This document shows positions 8,544 to 19,544 of a DNA stretch of 64,000 bases, in pieces (the first letter of the stretch is position 1; every line of letters begins with the position of its first letter). A program made the translations under genes and the position numbers. The notes under the pieces were generated by a model, which saw only the letters and a program-made list of their open reading frames with translations, made no database searches and was not told the origin of the DNA. This stretch comes from Aureimonas psammosilenae (GTDB lineage Bacteria > Pseudomonadota > Alphaproteobacteria > Rhizobiales > Rhizobiaceae), in NCBI RefSeq assembly GCF_009176975.1, contig NZ_WEZG01000009.1, positions 124,001-188,000 on the forward strand. The letters run 5' to 3'.

Positions 8544-10523
8544 ATGCGCGTCGCTCTGACGAGGTCCGGAACGGCCCGCATGCTGTTTCTGCGCGGCATC
8601 GCGCTGACGCACGACGTCGTCATCGGCGCGCTCGCCATGCTTTTGTCGCTGGGCCTCCGGCTCGGCGACGAGGTCTTCATGCTGGATGCGGAGGCTTATC
8701 TCGTGGCCTCGCTCGGCTTCGGCGTTCTGGTCGGCACGGTCGGGCTCGGCGTCGGGCTCAATCGCGGCATCTGGCGCTATGCTTCGCTGCCCGAGCTGAT
8801 CTCGGTGGTGAAGACGGCGACGATCTCCGTTCTTTTGTTCGTCTTTGTGCACTTCCTCGTGGTGCGTCTCCAGCTCATTCCGCGCTCGACGCCGCTCATC
8901 ACCTGGGCCTTTCTCGTGGTGATGCTGGCCGCCCCGCGCGCCGCCTACCGCATGTTCCGCAACCATCGCGACACGGTGCGGCCGGGCGCCAAGCCGCGCC
9001 AGCCGGCCAAGCGCGTGATCCTGATCGGTGCCAACGACAATGCCGACGCTTTCCTGCGCCGCATCAGCGAGCAGACCGGCCCGAACTACAAGGTGCTCGG
9101 CATCATCGACGAGCGCGGCCGGCGCACCGGGCGCTACATTCGCGGCGTGCCGATCCTCGGCACCCTCGACCGCCTTCCCGCCATCGTCAGGCGCTTCGAG
9201 AAGGAGGGGAAGCGGCCGGATGCCGTGATCCTCGCCCGCTCGCGCGAGGAATTCGAGCGCCATGCCCCGATCGAGGACCTGATCGAACTGGCGAGCGGGG
9301 AGGGACTGCCGCTCCTTCGCATGTCGGACATGCTGGACATGCGCGACGTGTCCGAGCCCGTCGAGATCCGCCCGATCCGCCTCGAAGACCTTCTCGGGCG
9401 ACGGCCGAGGCGTTTGTCGAAGGACACGGTGTCGAACCTCATCGCGGGCCGCACCGTTCTCATCACCGGCGGCGGCGGCTCCATCGGCTCCGAACTCGCG
9501 CGCCAGATCGCGGCGCTGGAGCCGGCGCGTCTCGTGATCGTCGACGCCAGCGAGTTTCTTCTGTTCGAGGCCGAGAACGACCTTCGCCGCCTCGCGCCCC
9601 AGCTCGACGTCCTCGCCCTCATTGGCAACGTGCGGGAAGCCGCGACGATCGAGCGGATCTTTGCCAGCGTCAAGCCGGAGATCGTGTTCCACGCCGCCGC
9701 CCTCAAGCACGTGCCGATCGTGGAAGCGCAGCCCTTGGAAGGGCTCTTCACCAATTCGATCGGCTCGCGCAACGTGGTGCGCGCGGCCGTCAAGGCCGGC
9801 GTCCGCGCCATGGTGATGGTGTCGACCGACAAGGCGGTGAACCCCGCCAACGTCATGGGCGCAACCAAGCGCCTCGCCGAAATGGTGTGCCAGGCCGAGG
9901 ACATCGCGGCGGGCACGGAAGGCACGCGCTTCGTCACCGTGCGCTTCGGCAACGTGCTGGGCTCGGCCGGCTCGGTGGTGCCGACCTTCGAGAAGCAGCT
10001 CGAACTCGGCGGCCCGCTGACTGTCACCCATCCCGATATCGAGCGCTATTTCATGACCATCAAGGAGGCCTGCCTTCTTGTTCTGGAAGCGGCGGGCCAA
10101 GGGCTCCAGCATCGCGAGGAGCGCGGCCGCATCTTCGTTCTCGACATGGGCTCGCCGGTGAAGATCGCCGATCTCGCCCGCGACGTGATCCGCTTGTCGG
10201 GCCTTCGCCCTGAGGCGGACGTGAAGATCGTGTTCACCGGACTTCGGCCCGGCGAGAAGCTCTACGAGGAACTGTTCGACCGCGCCGAAACCCTGTCGCC
10301 GACCTCGGTGGAAGGTTTGCTGACGGCCTTCCCGCGCGCCATCGAAGCGCCGCTCGTGTCGCGCATTCTCGACGAGATGCAGCGCCATGTAGAGGCGGCG
10401 GACACGGTCGCCGCGCTTCGGCTCCTCAGCGCCACCGTGCCCGAATTCACGCCGGGACGCGAAGCGGCGCGGCTGATGGGGCTCCCCGAAGACGCCGTTC
10501 TTCTGACGGAAGCCGGCGAATAA
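8544..10523 (+). CDS. CapD/FlaA1/WbpM-type nucleoside-diphosphate-sugar dehydratase
   Basis: A 659-residue inner-membrane protein. Four N-terminal helices (within about residues 15-140) are followed by a Rossmann-like domain starting VILIGANDNADAF (near 161) and then the catalytic extended SDR domain with TGGGGSIGSEL (near 310). The catalytic region reads STDKAVNPANVMGATKRLAE, where the usual Tyr of YxxxK is Met, typical of this family's 4,6-dehydratases. Such enzymes convert UDP-GlcNAc or related sugars to 4-keto-6-deoxy forms for capsule, O-antigen or diNAcBac-type glycans. It converges with the epimerase gene after only eight bases, and both could feed one surface glycan. Confidence 0.9.
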   Translation: MRVALTRSGTARMLFLRGIALTHDVVIGALAMLLSLGLRLGDEVFMLDAEAYLVASLGFGVLVGTVGLGVGLNRGIWRYASLPELISVVKTATISVLLFVFVHFLVVRLQLIPRSTPLITWAFLVVMLAAPRAAYRMFRNHRDTVRPGAKPRQPAKRVILIGANDNADAFLRRISEQTGPNYKVLGIIDERGRRTGRYIRGVPILGTLDRLPAIVRRFEKEGKRPDAVILARSREEFERHAPIEDLIELASGEGLPLLRMSDMLDMRDVSEPVEIRPIRLEDLLGRRPRRLSKDTVSNLIAGRTVLITGGGGSIGSELARQIAALEPARLVIVDASEFLLFEAENDLRRLAPQLDVLALIGNVREAATIERIFASVKPEIVFHAAALKHVPIVEAQPLEGLFTNSIGSRNVVRAAVKAGVRAMVMVSTDKAVNPANVMGATKRLAEMVCQAEDIAAGTEGTRFVTVRFGNVLGSAGSVVPTFEKQLELGGPLTVTHPDIERYFMTIKEACLLVLEAAGQGLQHREERGRIFVLDMGSPVKIADLARDVIRLSGLRPEADVKIVFTGLRPGEKLYEELFDRAETLSPTSVEGLLTAFPRAIEAPLVSRILDEMQRHVEAADTVAALRLLSATVPEFTPGREAARLMGLPEDAVLLTEAGE

Positions 10524-10530
10524 ACCGGGT

Positions 10531-11538
10531 TCAGGCCGAATAGAACCGACGGAACCAGTCCACGAAGCGCGGCACGCCCTCCGAGACGTCGGTGCGCGGT
10601 TGCCAGCCGGTATCGCGCGACAGGGGCGCGATGTCGGCGAAGGTCGCGGGAACGTCCCCCGGCTGCATCGGCAGCATCACGAGGCGCGCTTCCCGCCCCG
10701 CCGCCGCTTCGATCGCGTGGATGAAGTCCATCAAGGGCGTCGGGCTGCCGCGGCCGATATTGTAGAGACGCCAAGGCGCAGCGGAACTTGCCGGATCGGG
10801 GCAGTCGCTGTTCCAGTCCGGGTTCGCGATCGCCGGGTGGTCGAGCGCGGCGAGGATGCCGGCCGCGATGTCGTCGATATAGGTGAAGTCGCGTGCGTGG
10901 TGGCCGTGGTTGAACACCTCGATCGGCTCGCCGGCAAGGATCTTCTTGGTGAAGATGAAGGGTGCCATGTCCGGCCGGCCCCAGGGGCCGTAGACCGTGA
11001 AGAAGCGCAGACCCGTCGCCGGCAAGCGATAGAGATGGGCATAGGAATGGGCCATCGCCTCGTTGGCGCGCTTCGTCGCGGCGTAAAGGCTCAAAGGATG
11101 GTCCACCGCGTGCGTCGTGGAAAAGGGCATCGCCGTGTTGGCGCCGTAGACGGAGGACGACGAGGCATAAACGAGATGGGAGACGCCCGTGTGGCGGCAG
11201 CCTTCCAGGATGTTGAGGAAGCCGGTGAGATTGGCGTCGGCATAGTCGTGGGGGTGGAACTGCCCGTGCCGGACGCCGGCCTGGGCGGCCAGATGCACTA
11301 CATGGGTGAAGCGCTCGGCCTCGAACATCGCTGCCATCGCCGGACGGTCGGCGATGTCGCCCTCCGTGAAGCGGATGTTCGGATGGGCATCGAAGCGCGC
11401 GATCCGCGCCCGCTTCAGCGCGAGGTCGTAATAGGGCGAGAAATTGTCGAGCCCGACCACCTCGGCCCCGCGCGCGGCAAGGAGAAGGGCGGTCTCGGCG
11501 CCGATGAAGCCGGCGGCGCCCGTCACCAGGACCTTCAT
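10531..11538 (-). CDS. NAD-dependent epimerase, UDP-glucuronate 4-epimerase-like
   Basis: A 335-residue extended SDR protein. It has the NAD motif TGAAGFIG (residues 7-14), DNFSPYYD, the Ser-containing YASSSSVYG, the catalytic YAATK and [16 protein letters not shown], a combination typical of UDP-GlcA/UDP-GalA C4 epimerases. [17 protein letters not shown] is the substrate-loop region. Its ATG overlaps the hisA stop codon as ATGA, so it is translationally coupled to a histidine gene with which it has no metabolic link. An uninterrupted frame extends upstream through hisA, but that part is out of frame with HisA and is not coding. Galacturonate for a polysaccharide is the likely product. Confidence 0.87.
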   Translation of the reverse strand: MKVLVTGAAGFIGAETALLLAARGAEVVGLDNFSPYYDLALKRARIARFDAHPNIRFTEGDIADRPAMAAMFEAERFTHVVHLAAQAGVRHGQFHPHDYADANLTGFLNILEGCRHTGVSHLVYASSSSVYGANTAMPFSTTHAVDHPLSLYAATKRANEAMAHSYAHLYRLPATGLRFFTVYGPWGRPDMAPFIFTKKILAGEPIEVFNHGHHARDFTYIDDIAAGILAALDHPAIANPDWNSDCPDPASSAAPWRLYNIGRGSPTPLMDFIHAIEAAAGREARLVMLPMQPGDVPATFADIAPLSRDTGWQPRTDVSEGVPRFVDWFRRFYSA

Positions 11539-12275
11539 GGCGCGGCCTTCAACACCCTCAACGCCTCGCCCGCTTCGATGCGCCCGTCGTAAAGCGCGCG
11601 ACCCGAGATCGCGCCTTCGAGGATCGCGGCGTCGGGTTCGGCAAGGCGCCTGATGTCGTCCATAGAGGCGAGGCCCCCGGAGGCGATCACCGGGATCGGC
11701 ACGGCATGGGCGAGCGCGATCGTGCCCTCCCAGTTGATGCCGGCCAGCACCCCGTCGCGGTCGATGTCGGTATAGATGATCGCGGCGACGCCGGCGTCGG
11801 CGAAGCGAAGCGCGAGATCGGTCGCGGTCAGTTCCGAACTTTCCGCCCAGCCTTCCACCGCCACATAGCCACCGCGCGCGTCGATGCCGACCGCGACCTG
11901 CCCCGGAAAGCGTTTGGCCGCTTCGCGCACGAGGCCCGGATCGCGCACCGCGACGGTGCCGAGGATGACGCGATGGAGGCCGAGACCGAGCCAGCGCTCG
12001 ATGTCCTCCATCCGCCGGATGCCGCCGCCGAGTTGGACGCGCATCCCGTTTTCGACGCTCGCGAGGATCGCCTCCACCGCCTGCCCGTTGACGGCGCGGC
12101 CGGCGAAGGCCCCGTCGAGATCGACGACGTGGAGGTGCTCGAAGCCGGCCTCGCGGAAGGCGGTCGCCTGCGCGGCCGGGTTCTGATTGTAGACGGTCGC
12201 CTCGGCCATGTCGCCCAGCTTCAGGCGCACGCATTCGCCGTTCTTCAGGTCGATCGCCGGAAAAAGAATGGGCAT
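11535..12275 (-). CDS. hisA: HisA, ProFAR isomerase
   Basis: A 246-residue (beta/alpha)8 barrel that isomerises ProFAR to PRFAR in histidine synthesis. The N-terminal [15 protein letters not shown] holds catalytic Asp9 and [14 protein letters not shown] holds Asp132; [16 protein letters not shown] and [11 protein letters not shown] are the phosphate-binding loops. Length is normal for the family. Its start overlaps the hisH stop by one base (TGATG), and its own stop overlaps the start of the epimerase gene. In most Rhizobiales hisF follows hisA; here it does not. Confidence 0.95.
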   Translation of the reverse strand: MPILFPAIDLKNGECVRLKLGDMAEATVYNQNPAAQATAFREAGFEHLHVVDLDGAFAGRAVNGQAVEAILASVENGMRVQLGGGIRRMEDIERWLGLGLHRVILGTVAVRDPGLVREAAKRFPGQVAVGIDARGGYVAVEGWAESSELTATDLALRFADAGVAAIIYTDIDRDGVLAGINWEGTIALAHAVPIPVIASGGLASMDDIRRLAEPDAAILEGAISGRALYDGRIEAGEALRVLKAAP

Positions 12276-12931
12276 CAGGGCGTCCAGGACAGGAAATTGG
12301 TGAGAAGCTTGAGGCCGAGGCGCTGGCTCTTTTCGGGATGGAACTGCGTGCCGGCCTTGTTGCCGCTCGCCACCATGGCCGTCACCGGCCCGCCATAGTC
12401 GGTGGTGGCGAGAACATCCTGCGGCCGTGTCGCCATCAGATGGTAGGAATGGACGAAGTAGGCGTGGAGCCCATTCTCGCCGGTCGGAATGCCGGCGAGG
12501 AGCGGATGGTCGCCGTGGGCGTTGATCGTGTTCCAGCCGATCTGCGGAACCTTTAAGCCCGGGTCGCTCGGCACCATCGGCTCGACATCGCCGGGAATCC
12601 AGCCGAATCCTTGCGTGATCGTCTTCTCCAGGCCGCGCGAGGCCATGAGCTGCATGCCGACGCAGATGCCGAGAAACGGCCGGCCCCTCGCCTCGACGGT
12701 TTGGAGAAGCGCGTCTTCCATGCCCGGAACGGCGGCCAGCCCCGCGCGGCAATCGGCATAGGCACCGACGCCCGGCAGAACGACGCGGGTCGCTTTCGCG
12801 ACCGCTTCCGGCTCGTCGGTCAAAAGGATGCGTGTGTCGAGGCCGGCTTCGCGGGCGGCGCGCTCGAAGGCTTTCGTCACTGACCGCAGATTGCCTGAGC
12901 CGTAGTCGATGATGGCAAGCGTTTCAGCCAA
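12275..12931 (-). CDS. hisH: HisH, imidazole glycerol phosphate synthase glutaminase subunit
   Basis: A 218-residue class I glutamine amidotransferase that supplies ammonia to HisF. The catalytic triad is Cys90 in [11 protein letters not shown] and His198/Glu200 in [20 protein letters not shown] is the usual N-terminus. The best start is a TTG at 12931, giving [12 protein letters not shown] at the front, because the in-frame ATGs further upstream add a long basic stretch overlapping DUF2628. This TTG overlaps the end of the DUF2628 gene by eight bases. The partner hisF is absent from the window and must be elsewhere in the genome. Confidence 0.93.
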   Translation of the reverse strand: MAETLAIIDYGSGNLRSVTKAFERAAREAGLDTRILLTDEPEAVAKATRVVLPGVGAYADCRAGLAAVPGMEDALLQTVEARGRPFLGICVGMQLMASRGLEKTITQGFGWIPGDVEPMVPSDPGLKVPQIGWNTINAHGDHPLLAGIPTGENGLHAYFVHSYHLMATRPQDVLATTDYGGPVTAMVASGNKAGTQFHPEKSQRLGLKLLTNFLSWTP

Positions 12932-13433
12932 GGCGTCCGGCCCCCGTCCAGTTTCGCCACCCGCCGCGCTTGGCTTCCGCCGCGTTCGGGCGCGCCGCGA
13001 AGCGCCATGGCAGATGATGCGCGCCGGCGTCGCCGCCCGACGCGGTCGAAGCGAGGCTGCGGGCACCGGCATAATAGAAGATCGCTGCTTCCCCGGCATT
13101 GGCCGCCTGGAAAGCGCCGGTTTCGGCATAATGTTTCCGGCGGAAGCGCAGGCCGCGAAGGCTCGGGCCTTCCAGCGCCACGAGAAGCGCCAGAAGCAGC
13201 GCCAGCGGCACGGCGAGCGCGGAATAGCCTTGGGCGCCGAGCCAGCCGAGCCCGCCCGACACGAGAAACACGATCAGCGCGGAAAGAAAGAGCCCGTAGC
13301 GCAGGAGCCAGAGCCACGGAAACAGGAAGGCCCAGACGGAGAAGCCGTCGCGCACGAAGACCGCCCGTTCGCTGGGCGTGCCGGGCGGCGCGCCATCGGT
13401 GCGCGGCGGCTCGAAGACGACATAGCGCGTCAC
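12924..13433 (-). CDS. DUF2628 membrane protein in the his operon
   Basis: A 169-residue protein with a short cytosolic N-terminus ([29 protein letters not shown]), two or three hydrophobic helices over about residues 35-90, and a polar tail ending before hisH. This layout and its place between hisB and hisH are characteristic of the DUF2628 proteins of Rhizobiales his operons. No enzymatic motif is visible. Its start overlaps the hisB stop (ATGA) and its end overlaps the hisH start, so it is fully embedded in the operon. The function is unknown; conservation of position suggests co-expression rather than a histidine reaction. Confidence 0.85.
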   Translation of the reverse strand: MTRYVVFEPPRTDGAPPGTPSERAVFVRDGFSVWAFLFPWLWLLRYGLFLSALIVFLVSGGLGWLGAQGYSALAVPLALLLALLVALEGPSLRGLRFRRKHYAETGAFQAANAGEAAIFYYAGARSLASTASGGDAGAHHLPWRFAARPNAAEAKRGGWRNWTGAGRLG

Positions 13434-14038
13434 GCGAGGATGCCCTTGGTGGAGGGCACGAGATCGGCCTGGCGCGGATCGATGGCGATCGCATCACCCA
13501 GAACCCGCGCCACCGCCTTGAAGCAGGTTTCGGCGATGTGGTGGGCGTTCGCGCCGTAGAGATTCTGGATGTGCAGCGTGATCCCGGCATTCTGGGCGAG
13601 CGCCTGGAAGAATTCGCGCACGAGTTCGGTGTCGAAGGTGCCGATCTTTTCGCGCGGGAACTCCGCCTTGAAGACGAGGAACGGCCGGCCGGACACGTCC
13701 ACGGCGGCGCGCGTCAGGCATTCGTCCATGGCGAGGTCGAGCGAGGCATAGCGGCGGATGCCGCGCCGGTCGCCGAGCGCTTGCCGGATCGCCTGTCCGA
13801 TGGCGATGCCGGTATCCTCCACCGTATGATGGTCGTCGACATGGAGGTCGCCGTCCGTCGCGATCACCATGTCGATCAGCGAATGGCGGGCGAGCTGGTC
13901 CAGCATGTGGTCGAAGAAGCCGACGCCGGTTTGGACGTCGGCGCGGCCGGTGCCGTCGAGATCGACGCGCACGCGGACCTTGGTTTCCTTGGTCGCCCGT
14001 TCGACGCTCGCGTCCCGCCGTCCCGCCGTTTCGCCCAT
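13430..14038 (-). CDS. hisB: HisB, imidazoleglycerol-phosphate dehydratase
   Basis: A 202-residue monofunctional dehydratase, the sixth step of histidine synthesis, giving imidazole-acetol phosphate. Metal-binding histidine motifs are seen in [31 protein letters not shown], and the C-terminal [12 protein letters not shown]. There is no N-terminal phosphatase domain, so this is the alphaproteobacterial single-function form. The ATG start lies at the head of the operon, divergent from hslV across about 170 bases that presumably hold both promoters. Confidence 0.95.
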   Translation of the reverse strand: MGETAGRRDASVERATKETKVRVRVDLDGTGRADVQTGVGFFDHMLDQLARHSLIDMVIATDGDLHVDDHHTVEDTGIAIGQAIRQALGDRRGIRRYASLDLAMDECLTRAAVDVSGRPFLVFKAEFPREKIGTFDTELVREFFQALAQNAGITLHIQNLYGANAHHIAETCFKAVARVLGDAIAIDPRQADLVPSTKGILA

Positions 14039-14206
14039 GTTCCGACCCTTGGTTCTTCGTTCTTCCCGGTCGAGTTTCGATTAGAACATCGCGGGGCCGG
14101 AGGGAACCGCTTCTTGGCGCTCCTCTCCTCGCTCATTACATGGCACGTGAAGTGCCGTTCGGTGACGAGCGGCGGATGATGAATCTTTCCAAGGCTTGGC
14201 GTTCCC

Positions 14207-14773
14207 ATGGATTTCGAGAAGCACGATCCGGCAAAGATCTACGGCACGACGATCGTGACGGTGAGAAAGGGCGGCAAGGTCGTGGTGGCCGGCGACGGGC
14301 AGGTTTCGCTCGGCAACACGGTGATGAAGGGCAATGCGCGTAAAGTTCGGCGCATCGGCAAGGACGGTCAGGTGCTGGCGGGTTTCGCCGGCGCGACGGC
14401 CGACGCCTTCACGCTGCTCGACCGGCTGGAGGGTAAGCTGGAACAGTATCCCGACCAGTTGATGCGCGCCTGCGTGGAACTCGCCAAGGACTGGCGCACC
14501 GACCGCTATCTGCGCCGTCTGGAAGCGATGATGATCGTCGCCGACAAGAACATCACGCTGACGCTGACGGGCAACGGCGACGTTCTGGAGCCGGAAAAGG
14601 GCGTCATGGCCATCGGTTCGGGCGGCAACTATGCGCTCGCGGCCGCACGGGCGCTCGCCGAAACGGACTTCTCGGCCGAGGAGATCGCGCGCCGCGCCAT
14701 GAAGATCGCGGCCGAGATCTGCATCTACACCAATGACAGCGTGATTCTCGAAGGCTTGGACGAGGCAGGCTGA
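14207..14773 (+). CDS. hslV: HslV, ATP-dependent protease peptidase subunit
   Basis: A 188-residue N-terminal nucleophile hydrolase that forms the proteolytic double hexamer of the HslUV (ClpQY) protease. A propeptide of 13 residues precedes Thr14 in [12 protein letters not shown], the residue that becomes the catalytic N-terminus. [25 protein letters not shown] and [17 protein letters not shown] are family signatures. The ATPase partner hslU, usually downstream with at most one gene between, is not found in the window. Transcription is divergent from hisB. Heat-shock control is usual for this gene, but I see no convincing sigma-32 promoter. Confidence 0.95.
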   Translation: MDFEKHDPAKIYGTTIVTVRKGGKVVVAGDGQVSLGNTVMKGNARKVRRIGKDGQVLAGFAGATADAFTLLDRLEGKLEQYPDQLMRACVELAKDWRTDRYLRRLEAMMIVADKNITLTLTGNGDVLEPEKGVMAIGSGGNYALAAARALAETDFSAEEIARRAMKIAAEICIYTNDSVILEGLDEAG

Positions 14774-14838
14774 AGCAGGCGGCATCCTTCGCGGCTTGTT
14801 TGTCGTTTCTAGCGCTGATCCGTCAGGGAGGAACGCGG

Positions 14839-15345
14839 GTGACCGAAACGGCCGAGAAGAGCGATCCCAAACTCTGGGAAAAGGTGAAAAAACAAGTCAC
14901 GAAAGGCGGGAAGGGCGGGGAGCCCGGCCAATGGTCGGCGCGCAAAGCCCAAATGGCCGTCGCCGAGTACAAGAAAGAAGGCGGCGGCTACGAAGGCGAG
15001 AAGGACGAGAACAACAGCCTCCACCAATGGACGGAGGAGGACTGGGGCACGAAATCCGGCAAGACGAGCGGTGAAACGGGCGAGCGTTATCTCCCGAAGG
15101 AAGCCCGCGAGCATCTTTCGAAAGAGGAGTACGCTCGCACCACCGCCAAGAAGCGGCGCGACACGAAAAAGGGCAAGCAGTTCTCGGGCCAGCCGAAGGA
15201 CGTCGCCGAAAAGACCGCGCCCTATCGCGATCACGACAAGGGCGCCACGCGCGACGAGCTTTACGCCGAAGCCAGGAAGAAGGGGATCGCGGGGCGGTCC
15301 AAGATGTCGAAAGCCGAACTCGAACGGGCGCTGAAGACCGGATAG
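14839..15345 (+). CDS. Small basic DUF5872-like protein with Rho_N/SAP-like tail
   Basis: A 168-residue, very hydrophilic, Lys/Glu-rich protein without signal or membrane segments. The N-terminal KLWEKVKKQVTKGGKGG, EPGQWSARKAQMAVAEYKKEGGGY resembles the DUF5872 family. The C-terminal ATRDELYAEARKKGIAGRSKMSKAELERAL matches the Rho_N/SAP helix-extended-loop-helix used for nucleic-acid binding. The GTG start is chosen because gggagg lies seven bases upstream; an ATG-free extension to 14800 is less likely. The gene follows hslV by about 65 bases on the same strand. A nucleic-acid-associated role is an inference only. Confidence 0.65.
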   Translation: MTETAEKSDPKLWEKVKKQVTKGGKGGEPGQWSARKAQMAVAEYKKEGGGYEGEKDENNSLHQWTEEDWGTKSGKTSGETGERYLPKEAREHLSKEEYARTTAKKRRDTKKGKQFSGQPKDVAEKTAPYRDHDKGATRDELYAEARKKGIAGRSKMSKAELERALKTG

Positions 15346-15352
15346 GGCGGCT

Positions 15353-15375
15353 GCAGGGGGATCGGCGATCCCTGC
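15353..15375 (+). terminator. Hairpin after the DUF5872-like gene
   Basis: gcagg(gg)gatc and gatccctgc form a nearly perfect stem with a three-base loop directly after the stop codon. No T-tract follows at once, although attttta occurs about 25 bases on. Confidence 0.3.
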
Positions 15376-15454
15376 CTATCGATTGGTGACTAAACGATAT
15401 TTTTAGACAAGTTGCGCATGGATGGCGGTGTTCTAAACACCGGACCGGCCTGCA

Positions 15455-18674
<3,220 letters not shown>

Positions 18675-18677
18675 TCC

Positions 18678-19544
18678 TTAGCTGAACAGGCGCTCGCCGC
18701 TTCCTTCGCGGGAAGCGGCGATTTCAGCGGGATCGGGCCGGCGCTTCAACGTGATGGCCGACCCGTCCTCGCTCCATTCGATGAGACCGCTGTCGCGGAA
18801 CTGGCCGAGCCAATAGTCCATGCACCAGCGGCCGTGACGTTCCCGGAAAAGGGAGGCGTTGCGCAGGATATGGTCGAAGTGCTGGAGCGGCGGCACGCAG
18901 ACAGGATGGTGCTGATGGTAGCTTCGCGCTCCGCCCGTCCAGAAGAAAGGCAAGCCGGACGCGGAAAGGCGCGCGGCGAAATCCGTTTCCTCCCCGCCAT
19001 AGCCGACGAATGTCTCGTCCATGCCCCGGATGCGGGAATAGCGCTCGCGCGGCAGGGCGAAGGACAGGCCCCAAAGCTCGCCCGCATTCGGCTCCTGCCT
19101 GACACCGGTCTCGGGAACAACGGGCTTCGATGGATGAACGCGGCCGAGCGCGTCGAGGCGGGCGAAATCGATCCCGTCATCGGTCGCGCCTTCGGGCAGA
19201 TACAGGACCTCGCCGAGAAACAGGCCCTCGCGCGTTTCCGCCGCTTTCAGGTAGTTCTCGACGGTCGTCGGCGACGGGATGCAGTCGACGTCGAGGAAAA
19301 CGAGAAGCTCCCCCCTTGCTGTTTCCGCCGCCCGGTTGCGCGCGGCGGCCAGCGGCATTGGGTCGCCCGGCACCACGACGTGGCGCACCGGGCAGCCGGG
19401 GTCCGGCAGATCGGCGAAGGGAGCATCCTGCATCCAGGCGATCACCAGTTCGGCCGGCGGCTTGGTCTGGTGCTGAAGGCCGCGCATCAGGTTCGCCAGA
19501 TGCGCCTCTCGCCCGCGAACCAGCGTCAGGACGCTGGCTTGCAC
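18678..19544 (-). CDS. Family 2 glycosyltransferase
   Basis: A 288-residue GT-A fold enzyme with no membrane segments. The N-terminal SVLTLVRGREAHLANLMRGLQHQT is the nucleotide-binding strand-loop. AAARNRAAETARGELLVFLDVDCIPSP carries the metal-binding D-V-D. WGLSFALPRERYSRIRGMDETFVGYGGEETDFAARL is the galactosyltransferase-type acceptor block with the E-D base region. The GTG start lies 19 bases inside the end of the sucrose-phosphate synthase gene, so the two are translationally coupled. It may glycosylate sucrose or a product of it, but that is speculation from position. Confidence 0.85.
   Translation of the reverse strand: MQASVLTLVRGREAHLANLMRGLQHQTKPPAELVIAWMQDAPFADLPDPGCPVRHVVVPGDPMPLAAARNRAAETARGELLVFLDVDCIPSPTTVENYLKAAETREGLFLGEVLYLPEGATDDGIDFARLDALGRVHPSKPVVPETGVRQEPNAGELWGLSFALPRERYSRIRGMDETFVGYGGEETDFAARLSASGLPFFWTGGARSYHQHHPVCVPPLQHFDHILRNASLFRERHGRWCMDYWLGQFRDSGLIEWSEDGSAITLKRRPDPAEIAASREGSGERLFS
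18695..18720 (+). terminator. Perfect hairpin downstream of the chemoreceptor gene
   Basis: cgccgcttcc (18695-18704) and ggaagcggcg (18711-18720) pair perfectly around a six-base loop. The site lies 21 bases after the receptor stop but inside the 3' end of the convergent glycosyltransferase gene, and only attt follows. Confidence 0.35.

Noticed and set aside
8352-10388. Open frame of 678 codons on the minus strand
   Set aside because: It is antisense to the CapD-type gene and has no domain-like sequence or ribosome site.
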